NCBI GenBank assembly: GCA_025617745.1
Contig: CM046858.1
Coordinates: 41,275,850-41,339,849, forward strand
Length of the DNA stretch: 64,000 nucleotides
Direction: 5' to 3'
From: Heliocidaris erythrogramma
Lineage: Eukaryota > Echinodermata > Echinoidea > Camarodonta > Echinometridae
Shown: positions 1-10,640 of the stretch, piece by piece
Layout: each line of letters starts with the position of its first letter
Position numbering within the stretch: position 1 is the first letter of the stretch
The notes under the pieces: generated by a model
What the model was told of the DNA's origin: nothing
The model's input: only the letters and a program-made list of their open reading frames with translations
Database searches by the model: none
Program-made: the position numbers and the translations under genes

Positions 1-613
1 TAACTGTAAATGTGCCCATCATTAATCCTATTCAGAATGAACATGGAGTTGACACTCCACTCACAAAACACACATTGTCATTATTACTTTTTTACTTCTT
101 TACTTCTTTAAAAACCCGGTGCACGGTCGTCTATGGCAGAAATGCCATGAATGAGGTACCACTGGACAGACAATAAGTTACTCTTCACCATGAAATAAAT
201 TTCAAAGTCACATCGGTTATAACATTTTAATCAGTAGCTATCAAAGTTGGGTATACTTCTTTTGATATGCACTGAATATTCTACCTTGCAATAAACCAAA
301 GTGTTTAAATAACATGAAAACAAATCTTTAGTCTTTAGTCAATGAATTAAGCAATAGGAATTTGCTTTTAAAAATTTACAATGTACATGCCTTACAGAAG
401 TTTGTTGTTAACCCCTGGATGTTGCACCCTGAAAAATGTTTTTGAGGTAGTATTCAAGTTTACGGGGGCAACATTTTCATGATTTTCTCTTTTGTATTTT
501 AAGCCCCGTGATAAATATTTCATGATAAACTAAAACCAGTTTCTTTCACTTTTAACACAACTCCATAACCAGTTAACTAAAAACTTAGCTTTCAGATAAT
601 AGCTAAAGTTTAC

Positions 614-783
614 CGTGTAAAAGCCCAAGTCTTCTGGTGAGTTCCACAGGACAGACTCCAGACGTACCAGGTCACTCAACTTCTCGGTGGACAGGACAGA
701 GAATGCCTGTCTTTCCAACAACAGAGGGAGCACTTTGAAGAGCCCTGGACACTTGAAACACCTGTACACGTACCTCAGATCAA
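614..783 (-). CDS. isolated internal coding exon, unidentified protein
   Basis: A 170-nt open stretch on the minus strand is bounded by a good acceptor (CTGCACAG, just above 783) and a good donor (ACG then GTAAAC, just below 614). It encodes about 56 residues, including CFKCPGLFKVLPLLLERQ, EKLSDLVRLES and LWNSPEDLGFYT. Codon use is richer in G and C at third positions than the flanking AT-rich DNA. No partner exon was recognised on either side, and the next kilobase upstream is filled by MITEs. I do not recognise the family. It could be one exon of a long gene running off the left edge, or a relic. Confidence 0.5.
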
Positions 784-815
784 CTGTGCAGAAGTTCAAG
801 AGAGATTTACTTTAA

Positions 816-945
816 AGGGATACTCAACTGCAGATTGTGGACGTTTTTATGGCGTGAGAGGGCACCGTGATTGTTACCTGATCAGAGCCTATAGAGGGCT
901 TACGCAATCCTGACTTTCCCCATGGCCGCCTGGTGGCGTATCCCT
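816..945. mobile_element. TTAA-flanked MITE, family 1, copy A
   Basis: A 130-bp element starts AGGGATAC and ends GTATCCCT, with TTAA directly on both sides (812-815 and 946-949). Its body matches the longer inverted copy at 15039-15330, for example GATTGTGGACG and GCAATCCTGACTTTCCCC. The TTAA target is the hallmark of piggyBac-like (also Kolobok) elements. No transposase is present. Confidence 0.7.
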
Positions 946-1018
946 TTAAATGAGTACATTGTATCACTCTCTGATTATGGTCTCTAATAATATATCGACC
1001 ATTTTAATGCACCTTTAA

Positions 1019-1267
1019 AGTGAAAGTTCACCCTGATATTAAGTTTGTTTTAACAGAAGAAGAAAAATAAAAGAAACGGATCAATGAAAGTTTTACGAGC
1101 TCGCAAGATACGTCACAGAGTTGCCAATATGTGTTTGATTGATTACACCTTCAAAAATTCATAACTTTTTTATTTCTTATCGGATTTTGCTCACAACTTT
1201 CATTGATCCGTTTCTTTAATTTGTCTGCTTCTTTTAAAACCAAGTTAATATCAGGGTGGACTTTCCT
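1019..1267. mobile_element. TTAA-flanked MITE, family 2, copy A
   Basis: The ends are long imperfect inverted repeats that both contain CACCCTGATATTAA and GAAACGGATCAATGAAAGTT. They are flanked by TTAA at 1015-1018 and 1268-1271. A second, longer copy is at 49670-50206. Non-coding. Confidence 0.7.
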
Positions 1268-1486
1268 TTAATACTGAAAAACCAGAAACTTTCTGAAATG
1301 GTTTTTACTGCACAAGACTTTTAAAAGCCAGCGGGCCGGCTTAATTTCAAGTTGAAAATCGAACTATATACAGGAACCACATATTATCATGTGTAACAAA
1401 ATAACTTTCTGTAATGCAGGATTCAGTTGGTGATCCCGTATTTGCTGTAACAACATTTGTCTCAGGCTTTATTTCATCAAAGAGGC

Positions 1487-1961
1487 CTTTCACACTCCCT
1501 GGTGGACTGCTCCAAGTTAGACCGCTCCAGAGGAACGGTTCTTGAAGAACGGTTCGTTTGTTTTCACACTCACACGCATTTTTTATGTCTCGAATAGCTC
1601 AGCGAGTCAAAGTGGTCTTGTTGCTATTGCAGCTCAGATCAGCGGGTCAAATTTTTTGCGCGGAATTCAAACCGTATAATGCGTAAGGTATCAAATCGCT
1701 CAATGTATCAAGTCACCCATTGATTTCCCGCGAAACACACACACTCACTTCCGGTTGAAGTACGCTTTAGGATCGCTTTGCTTTCACACTGCCATGTTGG
1801 AGCGGTCTAAGAACCGTTCCTCAAGACCACCTCGCGAGGTGGTCTTTTGAAGCGCTCCAGAAGAACGTTTCCTGGACCACTTGAGCATTCACACTCACCT
1901 GGGAACTGCTCCTGAGGAACCGTTCTTAGAGCGCTCTAACGAAGTGAGTGTGAATTAAGCC
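1487..1961. mobile_element. candidate MITE with internal palindromes
   Basis: The ends read as imperfect inverted repeats around TTCACACTC (left) and GAGTGTGAA (right). Inside, copies of CCAGAGGAACGGTTCTT occur in both orientations, with a central palindrome near CCACCTCGCGAGGTGG. The layout is that of a non-autonomous DNA transposon. No target-site duplication is clear, and there is no coding content. Confidence 0.45.
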
Positions 1962-2134
1962 TGAGTCGAATCGATTGGTTAGCCGGTGTTCGATCGAAGA
2001 CATCGAATCCCGAATTCGTTTTGGCAAATCCGGTGCATCGATTTGTAGTCCGCCAGATTTTTTACAACCGTAGCCACCATGAAAAAAGCAAATAAAAAAA
2101 GAAAGTCCGTAACGTACAGCATATATGTTAAGGA

Positions 2135-2218
2135 GAATGCACGAGAAAGTGTTGATTCTTTGATTCGAATCCGCGCCGAGTGGATTCAATCAAAGAATCA
2201 ACACTTTCGAGTGCATTC
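2135..2218. repeat. long hairpin, about 37-bp stem
   Basis: The arms at 2135-2172 and 2182-2218 are almost perfectly complementary around a 9-nt loop. The stem contains AAAGTGTTGATTCTT, a motif shared with the larger hairpin at 3419-3608. Probably a small foldback element. Confidence 0.65.
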
Positions 2219-2531
2219 GCCGACTTAAACCATTGCTTTACAATAAAACAACAAAAAATTCTAAAGCTGTAGATTCTTAAAGATCAATATTGTTCACGTG
2301 TGCCCCAGTTGAGTGAACAGAAAACACATTATTACCTATTATCGAATTTCTTTAACTGAGGATTCTTGTTCTTCTATTGATGTTTTACATGCATTGTCGC
2401 TTTCATCAATAGTGTTCGTTTTCACCTGTAGGTTCTTGAATATTGAATATTTCGATCGACAGCATTGGAACAAAATTGCTTCTTGCCTATAGACCGATTC
2501 GGTTTGGGTGCTGGTTTTTATGCTAATTTCT

Positions 2532-2654
2532 AACTGGGGGGCTTCAGGAATGTTTATCAATAGAACATGTATGCACTAACATAGCAACGCACCTGGCTCA
2601 GTGCATGACCAATTGAAAAGTGCTTTTGTTCCTCTTTGGAAGCCCCCCAGTTAT
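2532..2654. repeat. short perfect inverted repeat around a start region
   Basis: TAACTGGGGGGCTTC near 2532 recurs inverted as GAAGCCCCCCAGTTA near 2640, about 90 nt apart. It lies just upstream of the candidate first exon at 2739. It could be the ends of a small element or a symmetrical promoter site. Confidence 0.4.
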
Positions 2655-2738
2655 GGCCGCCGTAAAGTACAGTGTTCTGAAGTTGAATTCGTGTATTGCC
2701 TATTCGCACATCAACTGTGCTCCATATCAACATTCATC

Positions 2739-2947
2739 ATGGATTCAGACGATGAAATATTCCTCACCCAGTCCATTTTCAGGGGTGATTATAGTAGTGG
2801 GAATGAGGAAATTTTTGGCGTTGCATTTTCTGACGTATTGGACGATGATGCTCTCATGGCGGCAACTCAAGAGGCTGATCAGGACTACGACAAACGCTTT
2901 GGGCAGCCGGTATCAGAGGCTGAGGTTTTGATTAAATCAAGGAAAAG
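2739..2947 (+). CDS. candidate first coding exon, acidic N-terminus (DUF3504/Crypton-like?)
   Basis: An ATG in good context (CATCATGG) opens about 69 residues with MDSDDEIFLTQSIF, FSDVLDDDALMAATQEAD and RFGQPVSEAEVLIKSRKR. Short acidic openings of the form DDEIFLTQ followed by a basic KSRKR segment resemble N-termini of DUF3504/QRICH1-like proteins, which derive from Crypton tyrosine-recombinase transposons; that link is a guess from memory. The open frame runs on past 2947, but an AG|GCAAGT donor (a GC-AG splice site) offers a plausible exon end. No downstream exon was recognised, so this may be a relic or a partial gene. Confidence 0.35.
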
Positions 2948-3418
2948 GCAAGTAATTCTTCATTATTCAATTATGACTTGTATTATGAGTTTTCTTTTAG
3001 GATAGGCCTACCCAACATTGCAGTTATTGAATGAAGGACGACGCCGTCGGACTTTTGTTCGCACCAACAAAAAGTCTAGAATCATTCTTTTTACATAGAA
3101 AGTCATAGTTTATACCGTATTCACTCCAGGGATAAGTTAATATAGAAATGAACATTGTATCCAAGCAAAAATCGACACATCCACCGAAATGGAGGGCAGA
3201 ATTTATGTGAAATGAATGTGCATGCCTTTAATGTTAAATTTGCAAGTATACACGTATCAAATGGTATTATATTTGGAAATAAGTTCAATACAATTTGTTA
3301 TTCATGGCCTAAAATGTCTAGTTTGGTTTTATTGTATAAAATGTGTGCATCATATTTTAAAATATCTACATTATTAACATTGTTTTGTATGAATGAACTC
3401 TTCCAACTCATATTTTGA

Positions 3419-3608
3419 TTTCTACGAAACAACACTTTTCTGCATCAGAATCAACACTTTTTCTATAAGAATCGGCACTTTTCTGCATAAGAATCTACAG
3501 AATGACTCAACTCTTCCAAGTCATATTCTGTAGATTCTTAAGCAGAAAAGTGTTGATTCTTATAGAAAAAGTGCTGATTCTTATGCAGAAAGTGTTGATT
3601 CGTAGAAA
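3419..3608. repeat. large hairpin with about 88-bp arms built of short repeats
   Basis: Arms at about 3419-3506 and 3519-3608 pair over nearly their whole length. Each arm consists of three or four variants of a 26-28 nt unit with AGAATCAACACTTTTCTG. The same core sits in the hairpin at 2135-2218. Interpreted as a foldback transposon or a source of long double-stranded RNA. Confidence 0.65.
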
Positions 3609-4367
3609 ATAATCCACAGTTTAATAAATAGTGTGACGTCACAGCAAAGGCGACTTCAAAGTTGAAACTGTTGGCTAACTTTCGCTAATTAGCTCGCGGA
3701 GGACGTCACGCTTTACCTGTGCTTTCTCTATGGTTCTGTCGTTACGAACTGAAGTTTACGATAATATTCTTGCACTCTCTCTGCATTGTCAATTTGACAA
3801 TTGTATAATTGAACATGATAAATACGGGCATGAGTAAGAGTGTACGCAATAACTAATATCACACTCTCATCAATTGTCAATTTCTTCTGAATGATCTATA
3901 TCTGAAGCGAAGCTGAATGAAGTCGAGTCATGAATGAAGTCGAGTCAGTCGAGTCATGACAAAGTAAGATTATTAATTCTTTGAATTTGAATCATTGTCG
4001 AGTGTGTCGACAATGAGCATCGCTTCGTGCGACACTAGAGTGATATTTTGGCTATCCATACGGACTAGAAACTTAAGATTTTGGCTCGTCCGCTGTGATT
4101 TTTACTAGCCATTGGCTAGCGGGCTATCGTTAATGTCAAGCAGCGAGAGCCCATACATATGCCCGCGATGCCAGCGGACGGGTCACCGGTGCATGGTGCA
4201 TGCACTGCGTGCAACTGTGTGCAGCTCTGTTTTCACCGCCCATCATTTATCGATGCACGGTATTCGATCGAATCAAAGCCGTCGAATCCCGGATTATGAA
4301 ATATTTGATATGACTCGGGCTTAGTGTTAATGGCCTCAAAGATATAGGGTCAGGATTCCAACTAGGT
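3609..4367. other. no supported gene
   Basis: Contains short direct repeats of ATGAAGTCGAGTCA near 3917-3960 and CAATTGTCAATT-like motifs on both sides of 3800-3890. No coding or RNA feature is convincing. Confidence 0.5.
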
Positions 4368-4447
4368 TCAGGGCGCTGTAACATAAAAATCAATTGTATC
4401 TCCGTTTCACTACAATCAATTGTAAGTCTTATGTTTCAGGGCCCTGG
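4368..4447. repeat. 80-bp hairpin MITE-like element
   Basis: CAGGGCGCTGTAACATAA on the left pairs with TTATGTTTCAGGGCCCTG on the right, and an inner TCAATTGTA/TACAATCAATTG pair tightens the stem. Confidence 0.5.
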
Positions 4448-4587
4448 GTATATATATATCTTGTGTTGAGTCCGGGTTATGAATTCAGTTACGGTATTGC
4501 AGATAATTGACAGAAGAGCAATAGCCACTGGTGACAAGTATTTACTACATGAAGGTTGTACACTAATGCATCGTTTCACTTTGCATG

Positions 4588-5084
4588 TTACTCACATCTT
4601 GGTTTCTTCTTCTCCTCTTTATCTCTGTTTCTGGTTACGAGACCAAAGCATTCATGAAGCGGATCAAACCGTTGCATTATTTCCTTGGCGACTTGTATAA
4701 TTGGTATCGCCGATGCGTCGTCGGGGGTGGCCTCCTTCTTGAGAGCATCCTCCAGTGCCTTGAAGAACTGATGGAAGGTGTAGTTTTTCAGCTTCCTGAA
4801 GCTACGATGCTTCTCAAAGTAGACCCAAAAGGCATGTTTCAACTGGTCAGCTGGGCTTCCTGGTTGGGGAAATTTGAAGACATAGGACAGAAGCAGCTGA
4901 AGGAGAGTCTTCCCGCTCTGCCCGTTCTTTTTCCTGAGCGTGTACGTCGCGCTTCCCTGGCAGATGTAAACATTGCCTTCCTTAACAGCTTTGAATGAAG
5001 TATTCCACCATGGGCCGTCCATCAGAAACTTGCCTTTGACTTTAATCTCTTTATTCTGTCCCCTTTTTTCCATGATCATGGTGC
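4588..5084 (-). CDS. exon 2 of the unidentified gene
   Basis: Acceptor TTTTTTCAG just above 5084. The two leading bases complete an arginine codon and the frame then stays open to the stop at 4588-4590. Confidence 0.6.
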
Positions 5085-5686
5085 CTGAAAAAAAAAGATA
5101 CCAGTACATTCAAACATTATTCATACAAGAAATTTTATTCAAAACACTATCTTGCTACACATGTAGTCACTTTGAAGCACCTTGGGTAGTATTCTCTAAA
5201 CTGTGTCTTTTATGTCAGTAAAATAATGTTAATTGTCATAAAAAATTATTGAAATTAGGACAAATTATTGGTTAATGTCTATGCAGAGCTAGGCAAGTCT
5301 ATATATCTACGCAAGCACAAATAAAAAATGTTTATCCTGTGCAATGTCAAAAGATAACATTGCTTTCAGAAAACATTTTTTTTTTTTGGGGGGGGGGGGA
5401 TAAATTTTCAGTAACCCACCCACTTTAAACTACAGGTAAATTCCCTTTCTAGTAAAGCGATAAACTTACGTTCCAGTGCAGGAACAGGGATAGACCTGAC
5501 ATACGGGGCTCCATTTTCAACTGCTCTCTCTTCTTCCAGCTCAGGAAATTCCTCCACTGTATCCTCATCAATGTCATCATCATCATCTTTGCCATCAACT
5601 TGTCTCTCTCGGTCCCTTGCTTCCGATTCTTTGTAAGTAGGAAAATGTGCCTGGATTTCCTTTACTTGGTGATTAGTTTCAGGCAT
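4588..5686 (-). CDS. unidentified two-exon gene, 237-residue acidic/basic protein
   Basis: Two exons join in phase. Exon 1 (5686-5470, ATG at 5686) ends with a strong donor, GAAC|GTAAGT. Exon 2 (5084-4588) starts after a T-rich tract and CAG and ends at a stop, giving 714 nt including the stop. Exon 1 encodes a charged segment with DDDDDIDEDTVEEFPELEEE (about residues 37-57). Exon 2 encodes a globular-looking region with KGKFLMDGPWWNTSF, GNVYICQGSATYTLRKK and YTFHQFFKALEDALKK, and a lysine-rich tail. I do not recognise the family; the paired tryptophans and the alternating hydrophobic pattern suggest a folded domain. No transmembrane segment or signal peptide is seen. A run of about 55 G lies 20 bp upstream of the ATG, so the true start could be farther upstream. 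Confidence 0.6.
5470..5686 (-). CDS. exon 1 of the unidentified gene
   Basis: Starts MPETNHQVKEIQAHF, ends in phase 1 at donor GTAAGT. The intron is 385 nt (5085-5469). Confidence 0.6.
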
Positions 5687-5702
5687 GCTGTTTCTTTGTC
5701 TT

Positions 5703-5704
<2 letters not shown>

Positions 5705-5759
<55 letters not shown>
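5705..5759. repeat. poly-G tract of about 55 nt
   Basis: An uninterrupted G run. It produces spurious polyglycine and polyproline frames. The longest of many G or C homopolymers in the window; its exact length is likely unreliable in an assembly. Confidence 0.9.
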
Positions 5760-5760
<1 letters not shown>

Positions 5761-6059
5761 GAAAGAAAAAATCATTGTGTTCAGCTTCATTTTCATTGCC
5801 AGTCTTTGAAAAAGACAAAATACAGATGGCCTACAGCGGAGCCTAGTTCTATCTAGTTCAGTACATAGTAGGAGGAAATGATAAAAGTCAGGCAGCCCTA
5901 CGATTTGAAACTGATTTGGCCCTTACTCAGCTATATTAGCTAATATGCCCAGTAATCCTCAAATTGGCAAAAATCCTACCTAGGATATTGAAAAAACAGT
6001 GAGCAGAACAGAGGTACTGAGTTTCTATACTGTATAGAGTAACGAGCTGTACCGTCAAC

Positions 6060-6360
6060 TGCTCGTGGTCTAGGCGTAGTGGTAAAGAAATCTGCATGGT
6101 CGAAGTATCCTTGTCTTGTCTTTTCTTTCCGTTGACGCCCACAATCAATGAGTTGATTATTATGGCATTTCAGGTGTAGATCTAGACCTGTGGGATTGGG
6201 ACAGGTGTACCACTACACCGGGGTTACCCCCTACTCTTATTCGAATAGTGCAGTGGGTTCTTAACGTGCAAAGGTGGTGACTTTCCTCTACACGGGACCT
6301 CCTTATTCTACACCGCACGTTCTACAATGTTGCTGGTTCGAATCCCGCTCTTCTTGACTG
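6060..6360 (+). repeat. possible degenerate tRNA-derived SINE remnants
   Basis: TAGGCGTAGTGGTAAAG near 6070 resembles a polymerase III A box, and GGTTCGAATCCCGC near 6340 is a near-consensus B box. They are too far apart for one tRNA-like head, so a dimeric or rearranged SINE is possible. Weak call. Confidence 0.25.
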
Positions 6361-6677
6361 ATATTTTTGCAGCTATGAATTAACAATAGCGTTTATTCCG
6401 TTGAAAATGATCAGAATTTCAATAATAAAAACACAAGAAACTTGACTAAATATTCACTTGGTCAGGCGGATTTAATGGTGGCTGGGGCATAATAACGAAT
6501 TTGGCCCCTTACTCCTGGTAGAAGGCTGACAATGCCCCAAATTCTTATGTTTAGTTAACTGTTCAGAACCTGAATCAGGAAAAAGTTATTTGTTAAAAAT
6601 TCCCATAATCAATGCTATTTTGATTTATTCCCAAATCAGATTGCATTGCAGTCTATCGTATGTAGGCCTATTACTGC

Positions 6678-6706
6678 GGCAGCCCGAACACGTAGTGTTC
6701 GGGCTG
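6678..6706. repeat. short perfect hairpin
   Basis: GCAGCCCGAACAC and GTGTTCGGGCTGC pair perfectly around a 3-nt loop. A similar GC-rich hairpin, GGACGCTGCCAC with GTGGCAGCGTCC, lies near 7377-7403. Confidence 0.6.
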
Positions 6707-6935
6707 CGCTTCGCAGTCCTTTGATCGCATGGATGTCACATAATTACAAGGTCGTTTGTCAAAATGATAGCCATGAAACATGAAATCAGTTGATTTTAGG
6801 CTATTTTAGGTACTTACAATACTTTACGATTGACTGTCGTCTTTCTTTTCAATGAGGATGATACAAAAAAGGCATATTTATCTCCAAGAGCCTGTAGTAA
6901 AAACTTCCGAAGGTCGGTTTTGCTTGCAATGCGCA

Positions 6936-7254
6936 TGCGTCAGCAGCTCCAATTATAATACAGACAAGAAGCGAGGATTATGAATATTCATTAGACGAGC
7001 TTGAGCGAGAGCGCTAGATCTATACGCTAGCGATCGGCGGATTACAGTGGGTATATGAATATTCATTATTCCATTGACGAAAACTATGCCGTCATTGTAA
7101 TAAACATTCATAGGCGCATGCGCAAGTGCCTATTTTCAATTTGGCTTTAACAACATGGCGAATGGGACTGGTTTCGAAAATTGAGAGTAAAAAGTGACAT
7201 TCATCGATTCTACACATTTTTTAGGAAAAGCTGATTTGCGTAAAGTCTGTTTAG
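6936..7254 (+). promoter_or_regulatory. promoter-like segment with NRF-1-type sites and a candidate 5' exon
   Basis: GCGCATGCGCA, a palindromic match to the NRF-1 consensus, lies near 7112, and a partial match TGCGCATGCGTCA near 6938. Downstream, a segment containing ATGGCGAATGGGACTGG near 7155 runs into a strong donor TTTAG|GTAAGT at 7254/7255. This looks like a TATA-less promoter and a mostly non-coding first exon; the short frame stops after about 10 codons. No downstream exon was found on the plus strand. It could also act toward the gene at 4588-5686. Confidence 0.35.
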
Positions 7255-9231
7255 GTAAGTGGCATCGTATATATGATACTTTAATTAAAAAATAATAATT
7301 ACATGGCCATTTTTTAAATGGTCATTTGAACATTGGTAGATTGTGAGACCCACCGAATCGTACTGGTTTCACTCAGGACGCTGCCACTTCGTGGCAGCGT
7401 CCCGGGGCTAGTAGGCCTAGTGGGCAGTGGGCTTAACAATAACAGAAAAGTATCTTTTTTTTTTATTGTCTCAACTCTCAACCGTCATGACCGTGGACAC
7501 GGGACAGCTGTGTGAGACTGAGAGTGCGTTTGTGTAGGAAAGGGAATTGATGTGCTAAATCCTGACATGGACTGATGGAAACGATGACTAGCATTGTAGC
7601 AAGGGTGCTGTGTATTTTATGTTTCACTGTTTCAACTTACCCGTAATATACGCTACGGTATAGAATTAGAAGAATCAGGTGATGTTCCAATGACGGATGA
7701 CTGTGTAGTTATTCAGTTCAACTGCCATGACTGCAAAAAGTGCAAGTGCAACTCAACTCAAGTCTCAAGTTACTCAACTTCTGAATCTGAGCCTGAGGAC
7801 TGAACTTGTTGTTCTCAACCCCTTTTCTCAACTTACTGCAAATTTGCAATCTGCATACTACCCACTCACTGCAACTCCCATCTTCCCGGTCTCAACTTCA
7901 AGCCTCGTACTTTGGAAGAGTGGTCTCAAGCCAAGATTTAGGATGGCATTGTTCTGATCTGGCTAAAAAAAAAGTAATATTCTGGCTGTTCTTTGTCGTG
8001 TAGCCAGCCAAAGGCCAAGGACTCCAAGGAGCGCGAGCGGCCGGTGTAGCGGCAGATAGTAGTCAAGATCGTGTAGCTAGTAGCTATCATAGTGTATATC
8101 GTCTCCAATGGCGCGGCTCGCATAGGCCTAGTAGCCGTATTATTGATCGGCACTTCATGCCTGTAGATACATAACACTCCTTGGTCGAACTTCCCGCGAT
8201 ATATGCGAGCGCGCCGCTTGCATTACGTAATTTTTCTTTTCGGTTGACTGATAGTCTAGCAGCAGAGACCTAGGATTGTGACTTGTTTATTTCGTAAAAA
8301 ATATATCGTACAAATTATAACAAAGCATGAATCGAATGCCTTGGTTATGATCAGCGTACTAGCTGGGCCCCGGCTGTTTCATCAAGGAGGTACCTTGGTT
8401 TCATAAAACTTGCTATCGATCAATAAAAGTTGCCTGCAGTAACTGATCAAGACCTGATCAAGACTAGACAAGCGTAACCGTATAAACTGATACTAAGCAA
8501 CCGAAATACTTGCATCTGATTGGCTGAGAGCAAATATGTTATAGAACTTTGGCAGTTGTAATATTAAGTTTTATGCAAAAGGATGATGTTTAATCAAATG
8601 TAATAGTGTAAAAAAACAACCACAACAAAACGAAAAAAAAAACAACGGACCTTTGTGTAGAAACTCCGCTCTAGATACTATTCCGAGTAATATTACTTCT
8701 ATATAGAGTCTTGGTGGGGGAATTTAATTTTCTGATAATTACTCAAAACTCGCTCGTTCTTATAGTACATACATGTTTCTCAGCATTGCGCACTTTTTTC
8801 AGTCAATTTAATAAAACGTCTCATTCAATTTAGCAAAAAACATCGTTTACAGCGTCTTTTGTATCATTCATATTCATTTCCGTGCATTGAATATTATAGC
8901 ATGAATGTAAGAATCATTCAAATTCATGCCGAAAGGACACCTCAGGCATTCAAAATCGCAAATGGGCAGTCAAATTCGGAACATGTTCATTCAATTTAAC
9001 ACGCAAAGTTATTACCGCCCCCCCCCCCCCTCCGTTTTGTTATTTAATTCCCCCTAATTAAGGCTGATTTCGAATTCAATTTCCTTCTTGGGTCCATAAT
9101 ACATGTATAGTAGACATTATTGTCCTTGAGGCTACTTTTATTTTAAAAGATGGGTTGTATTCTGTAGATTTCCCAAAGCCACGCAACTTGAGGAATATAC
9201 ATGAAGGGTTAATTTGAAAATAACAGGCCTA
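7255..9231. other. no supported gene
   Basis: Contains a diverged relative (about 8370-8590, with GCATCTGATTGGCTGAGAGCAAAT) of the hairpin MITE found at 11155 and 18160, plus A-rich and C-rich runs. Small open frames here show no coding pattern. Confidence 0.5.
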
Positions 9232-9235
9232 TATA

Positions 9236-9727
9236 CAGTGGCGTATCCAGGGGGGCGCCCCCCCCCCCTATTGGCCGTCGTAAAAAAAAAAAAACTAGTA
9301 AAAAAAAAAAATCCTCATACCAATTGAAAATATTGTTTGGATGCTCCGATATGAATTCGAATGCAGGAACTGGTTTCTTGCTTGATCACGTGACCATGCG
9401 AAGCTAAATTTATTGAAGGCTTTAATTATGAAATATACGTGACCTATGAACTTGAATGAAAAGAGTGCTAATTTGACTGCCTGGGAAGGTTGCCGGGTTT
9501 GGCGACATTTTTTTATTCGCCAGCCCTCAAAAGTGGCTTAAGGGGGGGGGGGGGGGGAGATCAGATAATTCTTCTATAATTCGCTGACAAGCAAAAAAAT
9601 AAAAATAAATGAAGGATTTTCGCGGTATTACCCCCCCCCCCCATCCCCGCCACTGCCGATAACATTTTATATTTGTTAAAATATTGTCAGGGGCAGTTTG
9701 CCCCCCCCCACTTGGCTACGCCAGTGC
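9236..9727. mobile_element. DNA transposon remnant with GTGGCGTA-type ends
   Basis: Left end CAGTGGCGTATCCAGGGGGG and right end (inverted) CACTGGCGTAGCCA form an imperfect terminal inverted repeat with G or C runs just inside. Partial ends of the same kind occur near 12855, 20500 and 48690. hAT-like in appearance, but no target-site duplication is visible. Confidence 0.45.
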
Positions 9728-9739
9728 TTGAAACCGTAC

Positions 9740-10140
9740 CGAGACAGGGTGGCGTAAATATTTCAATTCAATTTTAATTCAATTCTATTTCACATCTCTT
9801 TAAAAACACATTAGAAAATATTCAACAATCAATATAAATTGAACAATATTATACACAACATATTAAAAATAACAAAATTTATGTACATGACAATATAAGA
9901 AAAGATAGGTGAAGGGTGGAGGATGTGAGGATTAACAAAGGCCATTGGCCTGTCAAGGTTAATCCCCTAATTTACCACGCTTCAAAAGAAAAATACATAG
10001 AAAACCCAGATAAAACTAACATAACATAATCACATACAAACACACAACATAACTAATCACATTAATTTCATAAAAGGCCAAAAATACTGAAAATAGAATG
10101 ACTGAAGCGCATTTAAAAATAATTAAAAAAATTAACAACA
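9740..10140 (-). mobile_element. probable 3' end of a non-LTR retrotransposon
   Basis: Read on the minus strand, this is an AT-rich 3'-UTR-like stretch that ends in GAATTGAATTAAAATTGAAT-type short repeats, as at the 3' ends of CR1/L2-like LINEs. It contains GACAGGCCAATGGCCTTTG. No reverse-transcriptase frame remains here. Confidence 0.4.
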
Positions 10141-10260
10141 ACAACAACAACTACACAATGATGAAATGCTAAACGGGCCTGAATATCTATCGCAGCCTCT
10201 CCATTCAATCGGGGACGTGGCGGGCTCTGCTTTCACCTCCCTGATTTCCGGGGGCGGGGC

Positions 10261-10640
10261 ACAGTGCCCCACACTTTTTCAAGTTTCCCCAAAGTGCCCT
10301 TTTTATGTCTTTAAAAAATGCACCTTTTCCTCTCTGATAAGTGCCTTTCCCCTTCTGCTATGTCCCTTTTATCTATAAGTGCCCCTTTTCAAATCTGATA
10401 ATTGCCCTCTTATCTCTCTAATAGGTGGAATTTTACTTCGGTGCCCCTTTTCCCTTCTGATATTCAGTGCCCCTTTTCAAATCTAATAATTGCCCTTTTC
10501 TCTGTAATATGTGCCTTTTTTTCTTTGATGAGTGCATTTTTACTTCTGATAAGGTTGCCCATTTGCCCTTTTAATAAGTGCCATTTTCCCCTTACCATAA
10601 TTGCCACTTTTCAAATCTCATAAGAGCCCCCCCCCCCTTT
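10261..10640. repeat. degenerate minisatellite, about 26-bp unit (left array)
   Basis: Variants of GATAAGTGCCCCTTTTC recur at about 24-28 nt. The array is the reverse complement of the larger array at 13832-14588, and its outer edge matches that array's outer edge in inverted orientation. Confidence 0.65.

Noticed and set aside
2339..2560. 73-residue minus-strand frame starting in the inverted repeat at 2532
   Set aside because: Short, with no splice sites or family match; part of it is simply the complement of the repeat upstream of the 2739 exon.
5600..5809. Polyglycine and polyproline reading frames around the G run
   Set aside because: Translation of a homopolymer; exon 1 of the real minus-strand gene uses the downstream part only.
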